Source of the DNA: Monosporascus cannonballus
Taxonomy: Eukaryota; Ascomycota; Sordariomycetes; Xylariales
DNA length: 64,000 nt
Reading direction: 5' to 3'
Assembly: GCA_004154925.1 (NCBI GenBank)
Contig: QJNS01000039.1
Coordinates: 251,009 to 315,008, forward strand
Position numbers and translations under genes: made by a program. This document shows positions 39,166-52,855 of the stretch, in pieces. Numbering within the stretch: the first letter of the stretch is position 1; the number at the start of each line of letters is the position of its first letter. The notes beneath the pieces are model-generated. The model was not told the DNA's origin, made no database searches, and saw only the letters and a program-made list of their open reading frames with translations.

Positions 39166-39299
39166 TAATAATATTTTCTGGTTTTTGGCAACAGTAATAC
39201 GTTAAAGGAAATACTTATTTGTAAATTAAATTAATAAAAAAAACGCAAAATTTAAAAAAAGTTATTTAGTTAATAATTTAAAAGAAAGTAAAGTGGTAA

Positions 39300-42200
39300 T
39301 TAACGATAGCAAATAAAACCCTTATTATATAAGGTAACGTACTTAACTTTTTTTTTCTTTTAACGAAAAACCTTTAACGATTAAAAAGAATAATATTTTA
39401 ATAAAAATAAAATAAAGAAATAGAATTATAGATTAAAAATGGCGGCAGAAAAGAACTTATTTTCGGGACCTTTTTAAAAGAAAATATTCTATTATTGTGA
39501 TTATAATAGTAAGTAAAAAAATAATATAAAATCCTTATTTAGAAATAATAACCCGAAAGCAATTTAAATAAGTTTTATATGTTTTTCGATATTAATATTA
39601 TAAAACCAATAAATAACGTTATAAAATAATTATTGTATATGCCCCAGTTCGGAAGAAATTTTTAATTATAAAAAATCGAAACGTTATTATTTCCGCCCTA
39701 ATTAAAAAAATTGTAAAATTTAAAAAGTTTACGAAAAATATTATAAAACGTTAAGTTTATTAGGTTAAATAATTTAAAGAAAGTATTTATCGTAATGGAA
39801 GATGATATAGAAAAAATTAAATTTTTTAAAAAAAATAAAACGGAATCGAAAAGGTAATTTATTAAAAAATTAAACGTTTTAAAGAAAGCGAAAAGTATTA
39901 AAAAGAAATTACTTCAAAATAAAGGTGTATTACGTAATAACCCCGATAATTTAAATAATTTATTATTATTTTTTTCGGATTTATCTGGAAATTATTTAAA
40001 ATAATAAGGATATCGTAACGGTTTCCTTAGTAATTTAAATAGTGTTAGTAAATCAGATATTACTTTAAAAGATAAAAAAAGGATTTTAAAAAATTTAGTA
40101 ACGGAAATATAACGAAGTTACGTTAAAAATGTTTCGATTTTACCTTGGATAAGAAAAATTATTTATTAGGCTTAATTAATTAAAAGTTTTAGAATAACGT
40201 TTTTATTTTAGCCCTTAAAGAGATTAGTTATAAAGACGGAATAAAGCTAAAGTAATCGGATTAATTGCATTTGATAAAGGCCATTATTAAGATTTGCAAA
40301 AAAGCGTCCGTAAAATTAATTATAGGTATTAAAGAAAATATGAAAATATTAAGGATTTTTAGGAAAACTTACGGCGCTAGAAGTAAAATTAAATAAAAGT
40401 CCTTTTAAAAAAAGTTTAGCAAATTTATTTACGATAAAAGAAACCTAATATAATTTACTATTAAATTACAGAAGTTTTTTCGTAAGGTAAGAAGTTATAA
40501 TATATAATTTGGACCAGAAAAATAAATTATTATATTTTTATTATTATGGAGGAACGAGCCGGCAGCTAGTATAAAATTATTTAGTCGGTAATAAAATAAA
40601 CGGATTACTTCTTTTAGTAATTAATTAATAATTTTAATAATAAATTTTATAATTATATTAATAATAAAAACAACGAAAAGGCTTATAATACCTAAAGGGG
40701 TACGGGTAATAATAATAATTTTAAAAATCAAAAGCCTGCGTAAAATAAAAAAAGCCTTTTTATTTTAATTATGGAAAATACGGCCATATAACGAAGGATT
40801 ACTTTAAACCGTAAAAGGAGCGGAAAAATAATAAGGGAAAGAAAATACGTAAATAATATTAAAGTAATAATAATAATAGTTTTTGTAATATACGTAACGG
40901 CGGTTAAAGCGAAAAATAATTTATTTTTAAAGGTTTTAAGGAATTATACCGGTTGAACCGAAAACCTTTTAATATTTACGTTAAAAAATAATAATTTCAG
41001 GATTTTGTATAATAATACGACAAAATAAAATAATAAGGATTTTAAAAGGTTATAATAAATGAAAACTTTAAATTATAAATAATTAAAGGCTTTAAGATTT
41101 AAGCAGTTAAATATATTAAGCTTTAAGTAATTAATTAACTTAAAGTAATTAAAGCGATAATTATAAGCAGCGTTATATTTTTGTACGTATATTTTTCCAT
41201 AAATAATAACTAAGATAAATTGCTTTGAGATTCGGGAACAAACGTTAATATTACCAATAATATTTACGATTTTAAAAACAATATTATGTTAGGTTTTAAG
41301 TTTAAAAAAATCAAATTATGATAAAAAACGGACCAATAATTATTATTTTTATCGGTATTATTAAGTAATTTTTAAAAAGCTTTAATAAAGAAATTACCAA
41401 AATTTCAATAAGGTATATATTATATATTAAGGATTTCTTATTAAACGTATTTTTCGGGAAAGTATTTTATAAACAAAAAGTTATTTAAATTATAATATTT
41501 TGATTAATTTTAATAAAACTTAATTAATAATAATTAACGTTTTCCGAAAAAGATTTTTCTTATAGTTTTATAAAAAATCGGTATTTATTTTTAAAGTTAT
41601 AGTAATAAACGAAGACGATTTATAAAAATATGGATTAAGAAAAGTATTTAACGAAACAAGTAACGGTAACCTAATTAGTAATTTAAGAAAAGCTTTTGTA
41701 AAAGCCTTTAAGGACGGAAAGGTTTTTATAATAGACGAAATTATAAAAAAACTTTTTTGGTACTACCGCCTTTCTCATCTTAATATTAAACGATTAATTT
41801 GGATTATTAAAAAATTTACAGGAATAAATTTGGACCTTAAGGATATAAAAATTATATTTTATATAATTTATAATAAAGCGAGAATACGGAAACTCCCGTT
41901 TATAAACCCCCAAAAATAAAGATAATATATAAGGGAAATTGTTTAATACGACGTAAATTTAATAAAGCCCGTTAATATTAAAAATAATAATTATTTTGGA
42001 TTTATTATAAACGATTTATTACGTTATAAGGAATATTATTCGTTCAAAATTAAGGACGAAATATAATAATATTTATATACGTATATTACGGAAGTAATTA
42101 AACGTTTAAAGGCGTTCAGTAAAAGGAAAAAAATATAAATTTTGCGGTTTAACGGCGGAAGGAAATTCGGCATAATAGTTATCGAGATTTTTTGCGTTAT

Positions 42201-44700
42201 GGAAAATATTAAGCTAAGAATTTTTAATTTATATAATTAATATTAAAATAAAGTTATAAAATATGGTATTTAATTTTTTCAATACAAAATACGTACGATT
42301 TCCGTATAAATAAAAATATTTATACATTTTTAAAACTTTATAATTAAAGTTATAGTTTATTCGATTAATAAAATAATATAATTAATTATAAAGGATATAA
42401 TATTTATCAAATATTTTAAAAATATATTTAACCTTAAACCAAAATAATTATATAAATTAGATAATAATTATTCTCGTATTTTTAGCAGCAGATAGATAGT
42501 TTTAATCCATATAAATTATAGGATTATGTTAAAGAAATTAATAACCTATAAAATAAAAGAAATATTATTAAGGTATTAAAGAATATATAATTATAAGGTT
42601 TAATTATTAAATGGCCGCAAATTGCAAATAATATTATATGTTATTATTTATAAAGATTTAAAAAAAGACTAAAATAATTCCTTAACCTGAAAAATATTAT
42701 TTAGTTATTTCCGTAACCCGTATAAAAACGTTTGAAATACCGTTAAAAATAGGGTGTCGGAATAAAAAAATAAAAACGATAACGTTATTTTAAAGGATAA
42801 TACAAATTAAGAAACGAAATAAATAAAGCCCAAAAGGGGGCGTTTAAAGAAAATAATTCTTACCTTATATATCCTAGAAACTTTAAACAAAATCTCGGAC
42901 CTTTTACACAAATTAAAGTTAGTTTTAACTCAAAAAAGTAACGAAAAAAGCGATTATAATATATATACTTTTTATTTCGACCTTGGTAACGATTTGAATA
43001 ACGAAACCTATAAGCTGTTTATAATGGACGATAGTCCAAACTTAAAGGAAATTATAAAGAGCCTAAAATAAAGAATATGGCTTAAAATAATTTTTACAAA
43101 AATTAAAAAAACCTTTTTGCGCGGAATTTTTATATTTATATTTTTTGGCGGAAAATTTTTTAAATAGCTTATAAATATTAAATAAATACTAAGAAAAAAA
43201 TATATATTTACGGGAAAATTAAAAAAGTATAAGGCTCGTATTTGCGTAAAAGGATTTATTTAACGGAAAAGAATAAATTACGACGAAATTTCAGTTAATA
43301 TTATAAAGGCTATATATTAAAAAATTTAATAATATTAATTACCGTTTTAGACTAGCATATATTTCAAATAGATTTTATTACCGTTTACTTAAATAATAAC
43401 TTAAAGGGAAACATTTTGATAAAGTTTTTTTTATATTAATAAAATATATTAATATTCATTTCGGAAATTAAGATATTTCTTAATCATTTAAGAAAATTAT
43501 TAAATTAATAAATCCTTTATATAACTTAAAATAAACCGGAAGTTTTTAATAAAAAAAGTAAAAAGAATATCACCAAAATAAGGATTCCGTTTATTAATTT
43601 CGGATAACGTAATATACCATAATCCGGAAATATAAGTTATTATTATTTCGTATATCGATAATATTTTGTTTTTCGGCCTTAAGAAATAACGCCTTTAAGG
43701 TATTACTAAAAGAATTATTAAAGACGTACTTATTAAGGATTTAAGTAACGTGGATTAATATTTGGATATACGGATTATACGTTATTTGCTAATTAAAAAC
43801 GTCGGGTTAAATTAATAATAATATATCGAAAGATTATTGTAATTAATAAATTTAAATATTATGCGGAAAGTATTTACGTTATTTATTAAACATTATTTAA
43901 AATACGTTATACAGTATAATAAAATAATTAATAAGGAAAGAATTTCGAATATATTAATTTAATAAATTAGTTTATTTTTTCTAATTATAATAACAAACAC
44001 AATATAATATTTGCAAATTTAATTTAAGTTAAATTTATAAGTAATTTATTATTTAAATATCGGGAATATATGAAGTAATTATTACGATATTTAAATAATA
44101 CGGCAGATTTATTTTTTCGGTATAAAAAGTTAAACGAAAAATATCCGTACCGGAAATATAACGATTTGAGGTTATTCGGAATAATAGATATAAGTTTTAC
44201 GGATTTCGAATTAATAAAATTTATTACGGGGTACGTATTTTTTATAGTTAAAATATTCGTTATGTAGTTTTCGAAGTTATAAGATATTACTATTAAATAT
44301 ATTACGGAAATAAAGTATGTAAAATTAAAAATAATAAAAATAAAAATAACAAAAATTAACAATTTCCTTATAAAATTAAGGTTTATGCTTAAGGGTTTTA
44401 TTTTGATTTTGGAAAATAATATAAATACGTTAAAATAAATAACGAAAATATAAATAACCCGAAAAAAACGTTATATTTGGTTCGAATATTAGTATGTACG
44501 TTAAAAGGTTCAAAACGGAAATACTTATTTCTAATACGTAAAAAATAAGGATAACCTAGCAAATGGGCTTACGAAATTATTAAATAAGGCTAATTTCGAA
44601 CGATTTGTAATTAATTTAAGGCTTAAAAGAATATAGATATAAAATAAGTTAGAAAGCATTTAAGATTAAAGAAAATAAGAGTTTAATTTTTATATAAATT
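39300..44700 (+). pseudogene. Copia-A gag-pol relic
   Basis: The CCHC knuckle survives as YFNYGKYGHITKDY, so Cys-to-Tyr changes (TGT to TAT) mark G-to-A mutation. The pre-integrase motif SHLN is near 41765-41790, reverse transcriptase YKARICVKGF near 43220-43255, and the catalytic block reads YIDNILFFG near 43650-43676, where YVDD is expected. RNase H retains TGYVFF near 44225-44245 and a final LTKLLN-like segment. The 112-codon minus-strand frame at 44024-44362 is a shadow of RNase H. Confidence 0.85.
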
Positions 44701-44740
44701 AAAAACTTTAGTGGATAAGGTTATTTGACGCAAAAAGGCG

Positions 44741-44947
44741 TATTGGTAGTTGGGTATTTTAGATGCCTACGGCTGGCGCTTTAAAGCAGTGCTTTGCAAC
44801 CTGGGATAGCGTTTATCTAGGGATTACCGTTTGTACAAACAGGACGTATATATAAGGGCGGAACGCCCCAGACTTCTTTAGTCTTTCCTAGCATAGATCA
44901 TTAAGCTATTACTAACTTCATGCATTTGATCACTGTGACTGCTAACA
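44741..44947 (+). repeat. Copia-A 3' LTR
   Basis: Starts TATTGGTAGTTGGG (mutated TGTCGGCAGTTAGG) after an A/G-rich CAAAAAGGCG tract and ends GCTAACA. The inner start is mutated but the outer part is clean, the mirror image of the 5' LTR. Confidence 0.9.
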
Positions 44948-45159
44948 AAAACAGATTTATTGTATATTCTATTTTTATTCTGTAAATATATTGTGGATTT
45001 ATGTAATATATGTAATGTGGTGCCAGATTACCTACATTACCTAGATTTATTAGATTACCTCAAATACTAAGCCTTTTTGTCCGGGGTTTAACCGTGACAG
45101 ATTTGCGCTAGACTTTAAAGGTTGGTCTTTTCGAGACAGAAATCCCTGTTTCTATCACA

Positions 45160-45648
45160 TTAACCCAGCAGCGAAAAATTAAACGTATAACGTTACAGAC
45201 TTTATTTCAAAATTTGCATTATTATAATACTAAATTACCGACTAATAAAATGTTTAGGTATTTTTCGTCTTTTTAATCATTTCGTCGAAAGCTTTAAAGA
45301 TCAAGAAAAAAATAAAGAAAAGTTTAATAATTTTTTAAAATATAAATTGTAGGTTAAAACAACGTTTTTCGGTGATTCGTATCTCTTATTATAAATACAA
45401 TACTTTTTTTTCAAAGCCGTATAATCTTAATAATTTTTTAACATTTCCAATATTTTTAAATTGATAAATAAGATTATTAATTATAAAGTTCATTTTTTAG
45501 CAGTTATAATTGCCAAGTGAAAAGGTAGAGTAGTTGGCTCCTTAAACTAAAAATCAATCCGAGCATCCGCTGTAATTTGCCCATGGTATATAGAACTGAG
45601 CAAAGCAGAAGTGTCATTCTGGTTATAGAGAATAACGAGAAAACGAGG
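45160..45648. other. AT-rich spacer without recognised feature
   Basis: RIP-like composition to about 45500, then near-normal base use. No open frame or family recognised. Confidence 0.5.
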
Positions 45649-45655
45649 GTAATAT

Positions 45656-46069
45656 TGTTACGAGAACAAGAGTTCTCGTCTCACTAGGACTCTCTTTGCG
45701 GCCTAGCGCGGGTGCGCAACGGCTAAGCCCCGGCCAAGAACTCTTGGCCCTCCTAAGTGATCTAGGTGATCTAGGTGATCTGGACCAGATCACATAGATC
45801 ACATAGATCCACGACACACTCGTTCAAAAAGGGATGGATATATAAGGAATCACTTCCTCATATAGATAGCCACCTACATAGTTTCGCTCCTTAGCTATCA
45901 ATCTAAGCCTACAGCCAGAGGCAGCCGTTCTCTACTGTGGGAAAAGTCTTTAAATCCTTTTAACGAACAGACCATTAAATCATTCCTCGCACTATTGTTA
46001 CCTGCAAATCAAAACCCTATTTCGGATACTGCTTATACCTCCAGGTGGATGCATAACAGGTTCGTTACA
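45656..46069 (+). mobile_element. Copia-B solo LTR, unmutated
   Basis: TGTTACGAGAAC to GGTTCGTTACA, 414 bp, with short imperfect inverted ends. Flanked by GTAATAT at 45649-45655 and 46070-46076, an exact 7-bp repeat, longer than the usual five. U3 carries GTGATCT...AGATCAC palindromes (about 45755-45810) and a TATATAA box at 45839-45845. It matches, in reverse complement, the split copies at 2838-3622 and 38749-45159, and provides the empty site for both nested insertions. Confidence 0.88.
45839..45845 (+). promoter_or_regulatory. TATA box of Copia-B LTR
   Basis: GGATATATAAGG downstream of the GATC-rich palindromic block, in the orientation of the LTR. Confidence 0.55.
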
Positions 46070-46076
46070 GTAATAT

Positions 46077-46535
46077 CTTAAAAACGCCTTACGAATATTT
46101 TAAAACTATATTATGAAAATAGCTTTTTCGACAGATTACGTTTTATAATTCCTTTTATGCATTTTTAATCTTTTTATAAACCAGTTTAAATTTTTTATTA
46201 AAATTAAATCGTAACTTAATTTTTGTTTTTAATTGCAGCTTTAAAAAGTTAAACTGTTAGGTCAAAGAATATTTTAAATTTGGAGTTTATTAATACGTAA
46301 TCTAACGCCCGGAAATTCAGAATTGGTAACGTTTTATTACCGGTTAACGGATATAGATACGGTTAAATAGCCGTTTAACTAAATACTTACCAATGCGCTC
46401 TGGCTCTGCATAATTTTTACGTTATCCCGATTACCTTAAAAGTAACTCTAATCTCATCGCACAAGTTTTTATATGTTTTAATAAAATAATTACTTAAATT
46501 CTTTTTGAAAAAATAAATGGTTTTTTTAGGAAAAA
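46077..46535. other. AT-rich spacer between Copia-B solo LTR and E6
   Basis: Moderate RIP-like bias. No gene or family recognised. The final AAAAA (46531-46535) is the E6 target duplication. Confidence 0.5.
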
Positions 46536-46921
46536 TGTGACGGCTAGGCGGTTTAACCGACTGTTAAATCTTAAGTCGACGGGTTTATGTTAGCAGGAGT
46601 ATCGTGGGAATCTAAATAATAAATACAGTAACGTATTACGTTTCGTAAGGCCAAGGATGCCTTAGGTAACGATATTATATTATAAACTGAAATTATCTAA
46701 ATTATGGAATTCACAAACGTATATATCCTTTTCCTTTAGTTAGATTACCACTAATAAGTCAATAATTCGGCTTACTAGTTTACTACCAGTAAGTTGGTAA
46801 TCCGGCTTATTGGCTTACCACCAGTAAGTTGGTAATCTATTACGTAACCTGATCTATATAGTTTTTTTGGCTTTTTCCGTTACGACCGTTTTTAAAGGCC
46901 GTAACTTATTAAATCGTAATA
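46536..46921 (-). repeat. E6 left (3') LTR
   Basis: Begins with intact TGTGACGGCTAGGCGG and ends TCGTAATA. A polypurine tract (complement of CTCCTTTTTCCC) follows. Confidence 0.88.
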
Positions 46922-47559
46922 CGATCTCCTTTTTCCCAAAATCTTATCCTTAAGATTTTTTTTCTCCTAATAAGGTTTTTCTACATACCTGTAATATATT
47001 TTCCGGTATGTCCAAATATCGTTTTCGCAAATCCGAATAACGACTTATCTTAATTAATTTAATTAAATTCGAAAGGTTTAACGTAATACCTTATTTTTTT
47101 TGTTTTGTTCGGCAATTTAATTACTAAATAATAAATAGGATTTTTTGTAATAAAGAATATATCCGTTAAAGTCGTTCGTATAACGGGATAAAAATCCTTA
47201 TTTCCATAATTAATTGGGATATTGCAAAATCAAAAAAATTAAAAAAAAAAATTAACGGCCGAAAAGTTTTTATCCGAAGCTTTTACGTATTTTTTAACAT
47301 ACGTCGTTAGCGTTAATACTATCAATTTTAAAATGCGATATTTAGTAATCGTATTCTTTAATTTTTAAATAATTTTAATAATTTTACGCAATTAAAATCG
47401 GAATCCGTAATTAAGGTTTAAGTTTTAAAAAAATAAACGTTATTAATTAAAATACGGTAAACCAAGGGTTTCCTTCCGTAAATCTCGTAAATTAAAATAT
47501 CATCATTTCGGGTAATTCCGCTATTATTAATAAAAAGTTTTTAATAAGCGCTAGGCGCT

Positions 47560-50500
47560 AATAAGATTTTTAACGGATTCCCATATATTTTCGGAATTTA
47601 GGTATTTTTTCCATTTAATTAAGTACTGGGTAAATCCGTTTTATTTTTACATATCAATTATTTTTTCCATTTCGTATATTTATTCGTTTTTTATTTCCAT
47701 ATCGTCTTATACCGTATATACCATAATCGTATTTACTGTTAATTCGAAGAAGGAAACGTAAAAAATTAAATAAAATTTAACTTTTGGTAAAGGTTCCAAT
47801 TAATAATTATTTTTTGAAATGTTCTTGGCGATTTTGTATGGACCGATATATTTAATATCGAATTTCTTGCTGGGTTATTTTATTTAAATATTTTTTATAA
47901 CCACAAAAACCATTTTTTTTCGAAAATTAATTTTTTTAAGTTTTTTTAATTATAATATTTATTTAGTTGATTTCGTACGAATTCCAATTTTATTTTTATT
48001 TCTTAATGTTATTATCGTAATTATTTTAATATAAAAATTATTTTAATATTATTTGACCGCTATCGCATATTTTTTTATAAATTTTTAAAATAAAACCAAA
48101 ATTTACGTTTGTAAATCTTATTTTAATACTTTCGTAATAAATAGTATTATAGGTTAATTATGTAATTAATAATTTCGTATCTTAATTATTTTATTCGCAA
48201 TTAATATAATATTATAAATATATTTTCAAAATTTAATTTATATATTTTATTTATTTATTTATTTAAGGTTTAAATATGTTAAATAATTTATAATTTAGGC
48301 CAATTTATATTATAAGGCCTTGCCAAAATTTAGATACGAATATTAATCCTTTATTTAATATAATTTCCATAAATAATCCGTATATATTAAAAATATATTA
48401 AAAGAAAATATATGCTAATTATTCGGCGTTTATATCCTTATAATATAATTAACAATAAAATAATTTCGTAAATCGGTCGTTTATTACGAAAATGCTATTG
48501 CAATATATTTCCGGAACTGGATTTTTTAATATAAAAAATTTAATAATAAAGTTAAATATCATTAAATATTATAATCGTTGTGTAATTAATATTAATTATA
48601 ATTTTCCGTATGGCTTATATTATCGAACTTTTGTTTTAACGCAAATATTATATTACCGTATAAAATCTTATATTATTAATTTTATTTTAAAAAAATATGT
48701 ACGGTAAAGTCGTTTTAAGATTTTATAGACTTTTAGGTATTTATGTAATTAATATTCGTATATTTCTTGTATTAAATCTTTTTAATATTTTTTAAAATAT
48801 ATATATTATCCGTTTTTTGGTTTTCTGGAAAATTATCGTTATATTATTAAATTCTTTAATATATGTCGTAAAGTATTACTCGAATTATTAAAATCTGTCG
48901 TAAACGTAAATATCCTTTTGTATTAATATCAAAAATTATATAGCTAATTTTAACTAATATTTTTAAAGTTTAATCGTTTATTTAAATTATTTGTTTTGCC
49001 GTTTTTTAATTTATTTTTGTAAATAATAACGAAATCGAAATTCGCTAATTTTTCTACATATCTTAATTATCGTCCTATAAGCTCTTTGGTTGTAATAAAT
49101 CGGGTAAGATTTTAATAATCCGTATAAACCTTAACCTGATATAAATTTCCCTTTAAGAAATACCTAAATTCCCGAAATACCATAATAATGGCCATAAAGT
49201 TTTTATTTAAAATATCGTAATTAAACTTAGCTTTTTTTAACTTATACAAAAAAATGCAATAGGGTATAATTTACCTTAATTATTTCGTTATCTAATTATT
49301 ATGCTTAATATATAATCCGAAATATCTGTTATTAATTTAATGAAACGGTTTAAATCGTACATAATTAATACTGGTTCGCTAATAATTATATCTTTAATAT
49401 CCTGAAATACCTTTTTTATATTTGGCGTCCTTTTAACTTTTTTTTTCTTAGTAAAATTCATTAAAAATATAATTATTTTATTAAAATTTCAAATAAATTT
49501 CTTATAGTAATTAACGAATCCAAGGAATATTTGTACTTCTTTAATTATTATTAATATTTATTATTTTGTAATTATAACAATTTTTTAAAAATATATTTTA
49601 ATATGTCCTAAGGTAATAATATGTCCCAAATATTTTATTTCCTATATATGGAATTAACTTTTCTTTACGTTAACAAATAATTTTACGTCTTATAAAGCTT
49701 AAAAAACCTTACAAATATATCCCGTATATATTTTTTTCGTTTTTAAGAAAATGAAAATATCGTCGAGATAACAAACGACGAAAATATTAAGGTGTTTTCG
49801 TAATACGTAGTTAATTATTCGTTTAAAAATTACTAGTACGTTCGTAAATCTCATTAATATAACCAAATATTTAAACAATCCGTATTTTATCTTAAAAATT
49901 ATTTTCCATTCGTATCTTTTTTTTAATCTTAATAAAATTATATCCATTTTTAAAATCAAATATTATAAATTATTTAATTTCGTAAAATCGGTTTTTTATT
50001 TCTGTAATTAAAGGTAATAATATTCGATTTTTAATAATAATGTTATTAAGTTATCGGTAATTAATTATAAATTGCAATTTTTTATTTTTTTAAGTACGAA
50101 AAATATCGGATATCCTATTAATAATTTCGAAAATCGAATCCATTTTTTATAGCCGATTTTCCAGGTATTTTTTAAAAAATACGTAACTCGTTTTTCTTAA
50201 GGTTATAAATAAGGTAAAACTTTGTCGAAATTTCTTTTTTAAGGATTATTTTATAATCTTATGCGTTATATTTTAATAATTTCGTATCGAATTTTTTTTA
50301 AAAATTTATTCGTATTTATGATATTATAATAATATATTAATCAAATTTTTAAATTCCTTAAGCTATGGTTTATGTTATTCCAGATCGTTATTTCATTACC
50401 TTAATTTCCTTTTAATAATAATAATAATATGTTATATTCTTTTTTAATATCCGTTTTTTTTTATATTTTATGTTCTTAGGTAATAAGGTATTTATCGTAT

Positions 50501-52500
50501 CCTTATACCTGCATTTGTCGCCATTTTCAATCGAATATTAAAATCTTAATTTCTTTTTTCTTATTTATTAATAAGGTATAAAGCAAACTTTATTTAATTA
50601 ATTCCATTATTAATTAAAATTCCGTATTAACGTATTTATAATAATTCTAAGATCATATCGTAATTTCCGAATAAAACGATATTAAAATTAACCGTTTAAT
50701 ATTATCCTTAAATAAAAATCTCGAAATAATTAATTTCGTATATAACTTTTTTGTTATCGTAAACAAATTCCTAACTTTCGGTATTTGTCGTTATTTAAGG
50801 TTTTAACTTATATCTTTATAACAATTTAAACTTATTAACCATATCCGGTACAATATAATTCCCGCCTAAAGCTCCATAATCCACCATTACGATATACTAA
50901 TACGTTCCAATTTATATATCCAAAGTAATAAAGTTATTAATATCTCTTATTATTACGTTAAAAACCTTTTTAGGAATTCCTTTTAATTTTTCTGAGTTTC
51001 GATATTTTGTAACTTTTTTATAAATAACCTTTTTTTTAATTCTTATTTAAATTTATCGAACTTTATTTATGTTTCTATATATAACGCGTTAAATTATTAT
51101 ATTTATTGTTATTATCTGCATATTATTTTTTTAAGCTATATGAATTATTTCTAATTTTTTTATAATTTTTTCCTTATCGAATAAATTATTTTCTTATATT
51201 TATAATTACATTTTATTAAGCGTAATTTTAATTATTATTCCAAATATTTTTCATAAATTAATATATCTTTTTTTGATAACCTTTTTTTCTTAAGGATCCG
51301 TAATAAATACCAATTAAAAATAATAATTCGTAATAACTTTTTAATAATATTTTTTTACCGTACGCTAAATTAATTCTTTTTCTGTTTAATAGTTATACCA
51401 TTTATAATAATAAAAAGGGTTTTTTTACGGGCATTATTTTTTTAAGCCAACTCTTTATTTCGGCCAATTACTGGATATTTTCTGGGGTTATGGTTCGAAA
51501 TTGTCGATACCATTACTTATTATTTTTATTATGCCCGGTACGGTTTAGAAAATCAAATCTTTCGTAATATATACGGGTAATTCGTATATAGATATATTAT
51601 TTTTATTTTTCGTAATCGGGGTATTTTTGTCGTCGACAATATATGGTATATATTTTGCCGTATCGATTAAGGGTTCTAGAACAAATTTTTTCTGTTTAAT
51701 TCTGGTATTTGCATAATTATCTTTATAACGCTTTTTATTATATTTGCGATATTTATTAAATTAGTTTTCTGGCTTTTTGTATTTTTCGTTAAACTTTTTA
51801 TTATAATAATCTTTATTAAACCTTTTATTTAAGGCTTAATCCGTATTTACTTTAAATTATATTAATAACTTTATTATCGTTTCTTTAATTATTTTTAAAT
51901 TATTTTTCCGGTATAAGGATTTAATTATTTTATCGTAACTTCTTGGGTTTTTTGTATTTATAAACTTTATATCCTATTTTGCTATAATTAAAACATTTAA
52001 TTTAACTTTAATTTTATCCATGGGTAACGCCAAGCTTTATAAATCCTGGCGCCGTTCCGTAAAAAATAAGGAATACGTCTTATTTTTTTCCTTAATTAAA
52101 CTTATTATATTTCGAACGTAAGGCATATTATCTTTTTTTTATTATTATTTTTTAAATTGTCGATTATTAATCTTAATTACCTTTACGATATATCGGTTTA
52201 AGGTAATTTATTATTTAATTCGAATAATTCCATTTTTTATATTATTGTTAACCCTTTATAAAATATGTCGATAAAGGCTTTAATTTCGTTATTTCCTTAT
52301 CCGGCCTTAACCGCAAAACTTTTAAAAGTTACGGCGTATTTAAACGCAAATCCTTTTTATTGGAATTATAAATATTATTAAGCTACGGATCGCTTTTTAT
52401 CCGGATTACCGAAATTATCGCGCATTTTATTTTCGAAATTGGTATAAATTAAAAAAACTTTGTTAATAAAATTTTATTTATTTATTTTTTTTATTTCCAG
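47560..52500 (-). pseudogene. E6 gag-pol relic with readable reverse transcriptase
   Basis: The 86-codon minus frame 49699-49959 is the best surviving transposon protein piece. It contains YEWKIIFKIKYG and then CYLDDIFIF, so both catalytic Asp of the YxDD box are intact. Surrounding frames are broken by stops at expected Gln/Trp positions. The integrase relic near 48430-48540 matches E2. Confidence 0.82.
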
Positions 52501-52855
52501 GAAATTTTTTATAATGGGCTTAAATTAATTAGCCGTATTTCTTATTAGGCATACTTTTATTATTAGGACTATATTTACTAGGTTATTAAGGTTTAGGAAA
52601 CGAAAATAAATTCGTACTTAAGTTAAAAAAGTTTAAGGGTTATTTTTTTTATTATAAGGTTCTGGTTTTTTCGGCTTTATACGAACGAAAAAAATTAGGC
52701 AAATAACGTAGCCTTAAATTATCGAACTTTTTTTTTAGCTCCCGAATTCGAACCTAAAGCTATTAAATAAAGGTTTCCTAAATGCTAATCGATATTTCGA
52801 CAATACTAAATATTATTCAAAATCTGACGGTATTATTAAATAAAAACTTATAACG

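Larger units (their letters stand above)
38964..44947 (+). mobile_element. Copia-A, full-length Ty1/copia-type retrotransposon
   Basis: 5,984 bp. LTRs 38964-39165 and 44741-44947. Exact 5-bp target duplication AAAAC at 38959-38963 and 44948-44952. Plus-strand relics in copia order: zinc knuckle near 40758-40809 (both first Cys now Tyr), GAG-pre-integrase and integrase near 41760-42200, reverse transcriptase near 43080-43700, RNase H near 44040-44640. The order integrase before reverse transcriptase separates it from the Gypsy elements. No long open frame survives. Confidence 0.93.
38656..45159 (-). mobile_element. Second Copia-B 5' LTR with internal remnant, split by Copia-A
   Basis: LTR from 38749 (TATAACGAACC, mutated TGTAACG) to 45159 (TATCACA), interrupted at 38964-44952 by Copia-A and its duplication. 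Removing Copia-A gives a sequence colinear with the intact copy at 45656-46069. The outer left side (38656-38748) resembles the internal remnant of the copy at 2661-2837, including a mutated TGGTATC-type primer-binding site. The half left of Copia-A is heavily mutated and the right half moderately. Confidence 0.75.

Noticed and set aside
44024..44362. 112-codon minus-strand open frame
   Set aside because: Shadow of the plus-strand Copia-A RNase H relic, whose TGYVFF motif reads on the opposite strand.
45623..45817. 64-codon minus-strand frame, Ser/Arg-rich
   Set aside because: Antisense across the U3 of the Copia-B solo LTR; its repeats mirror the GATC-rich palindromes.
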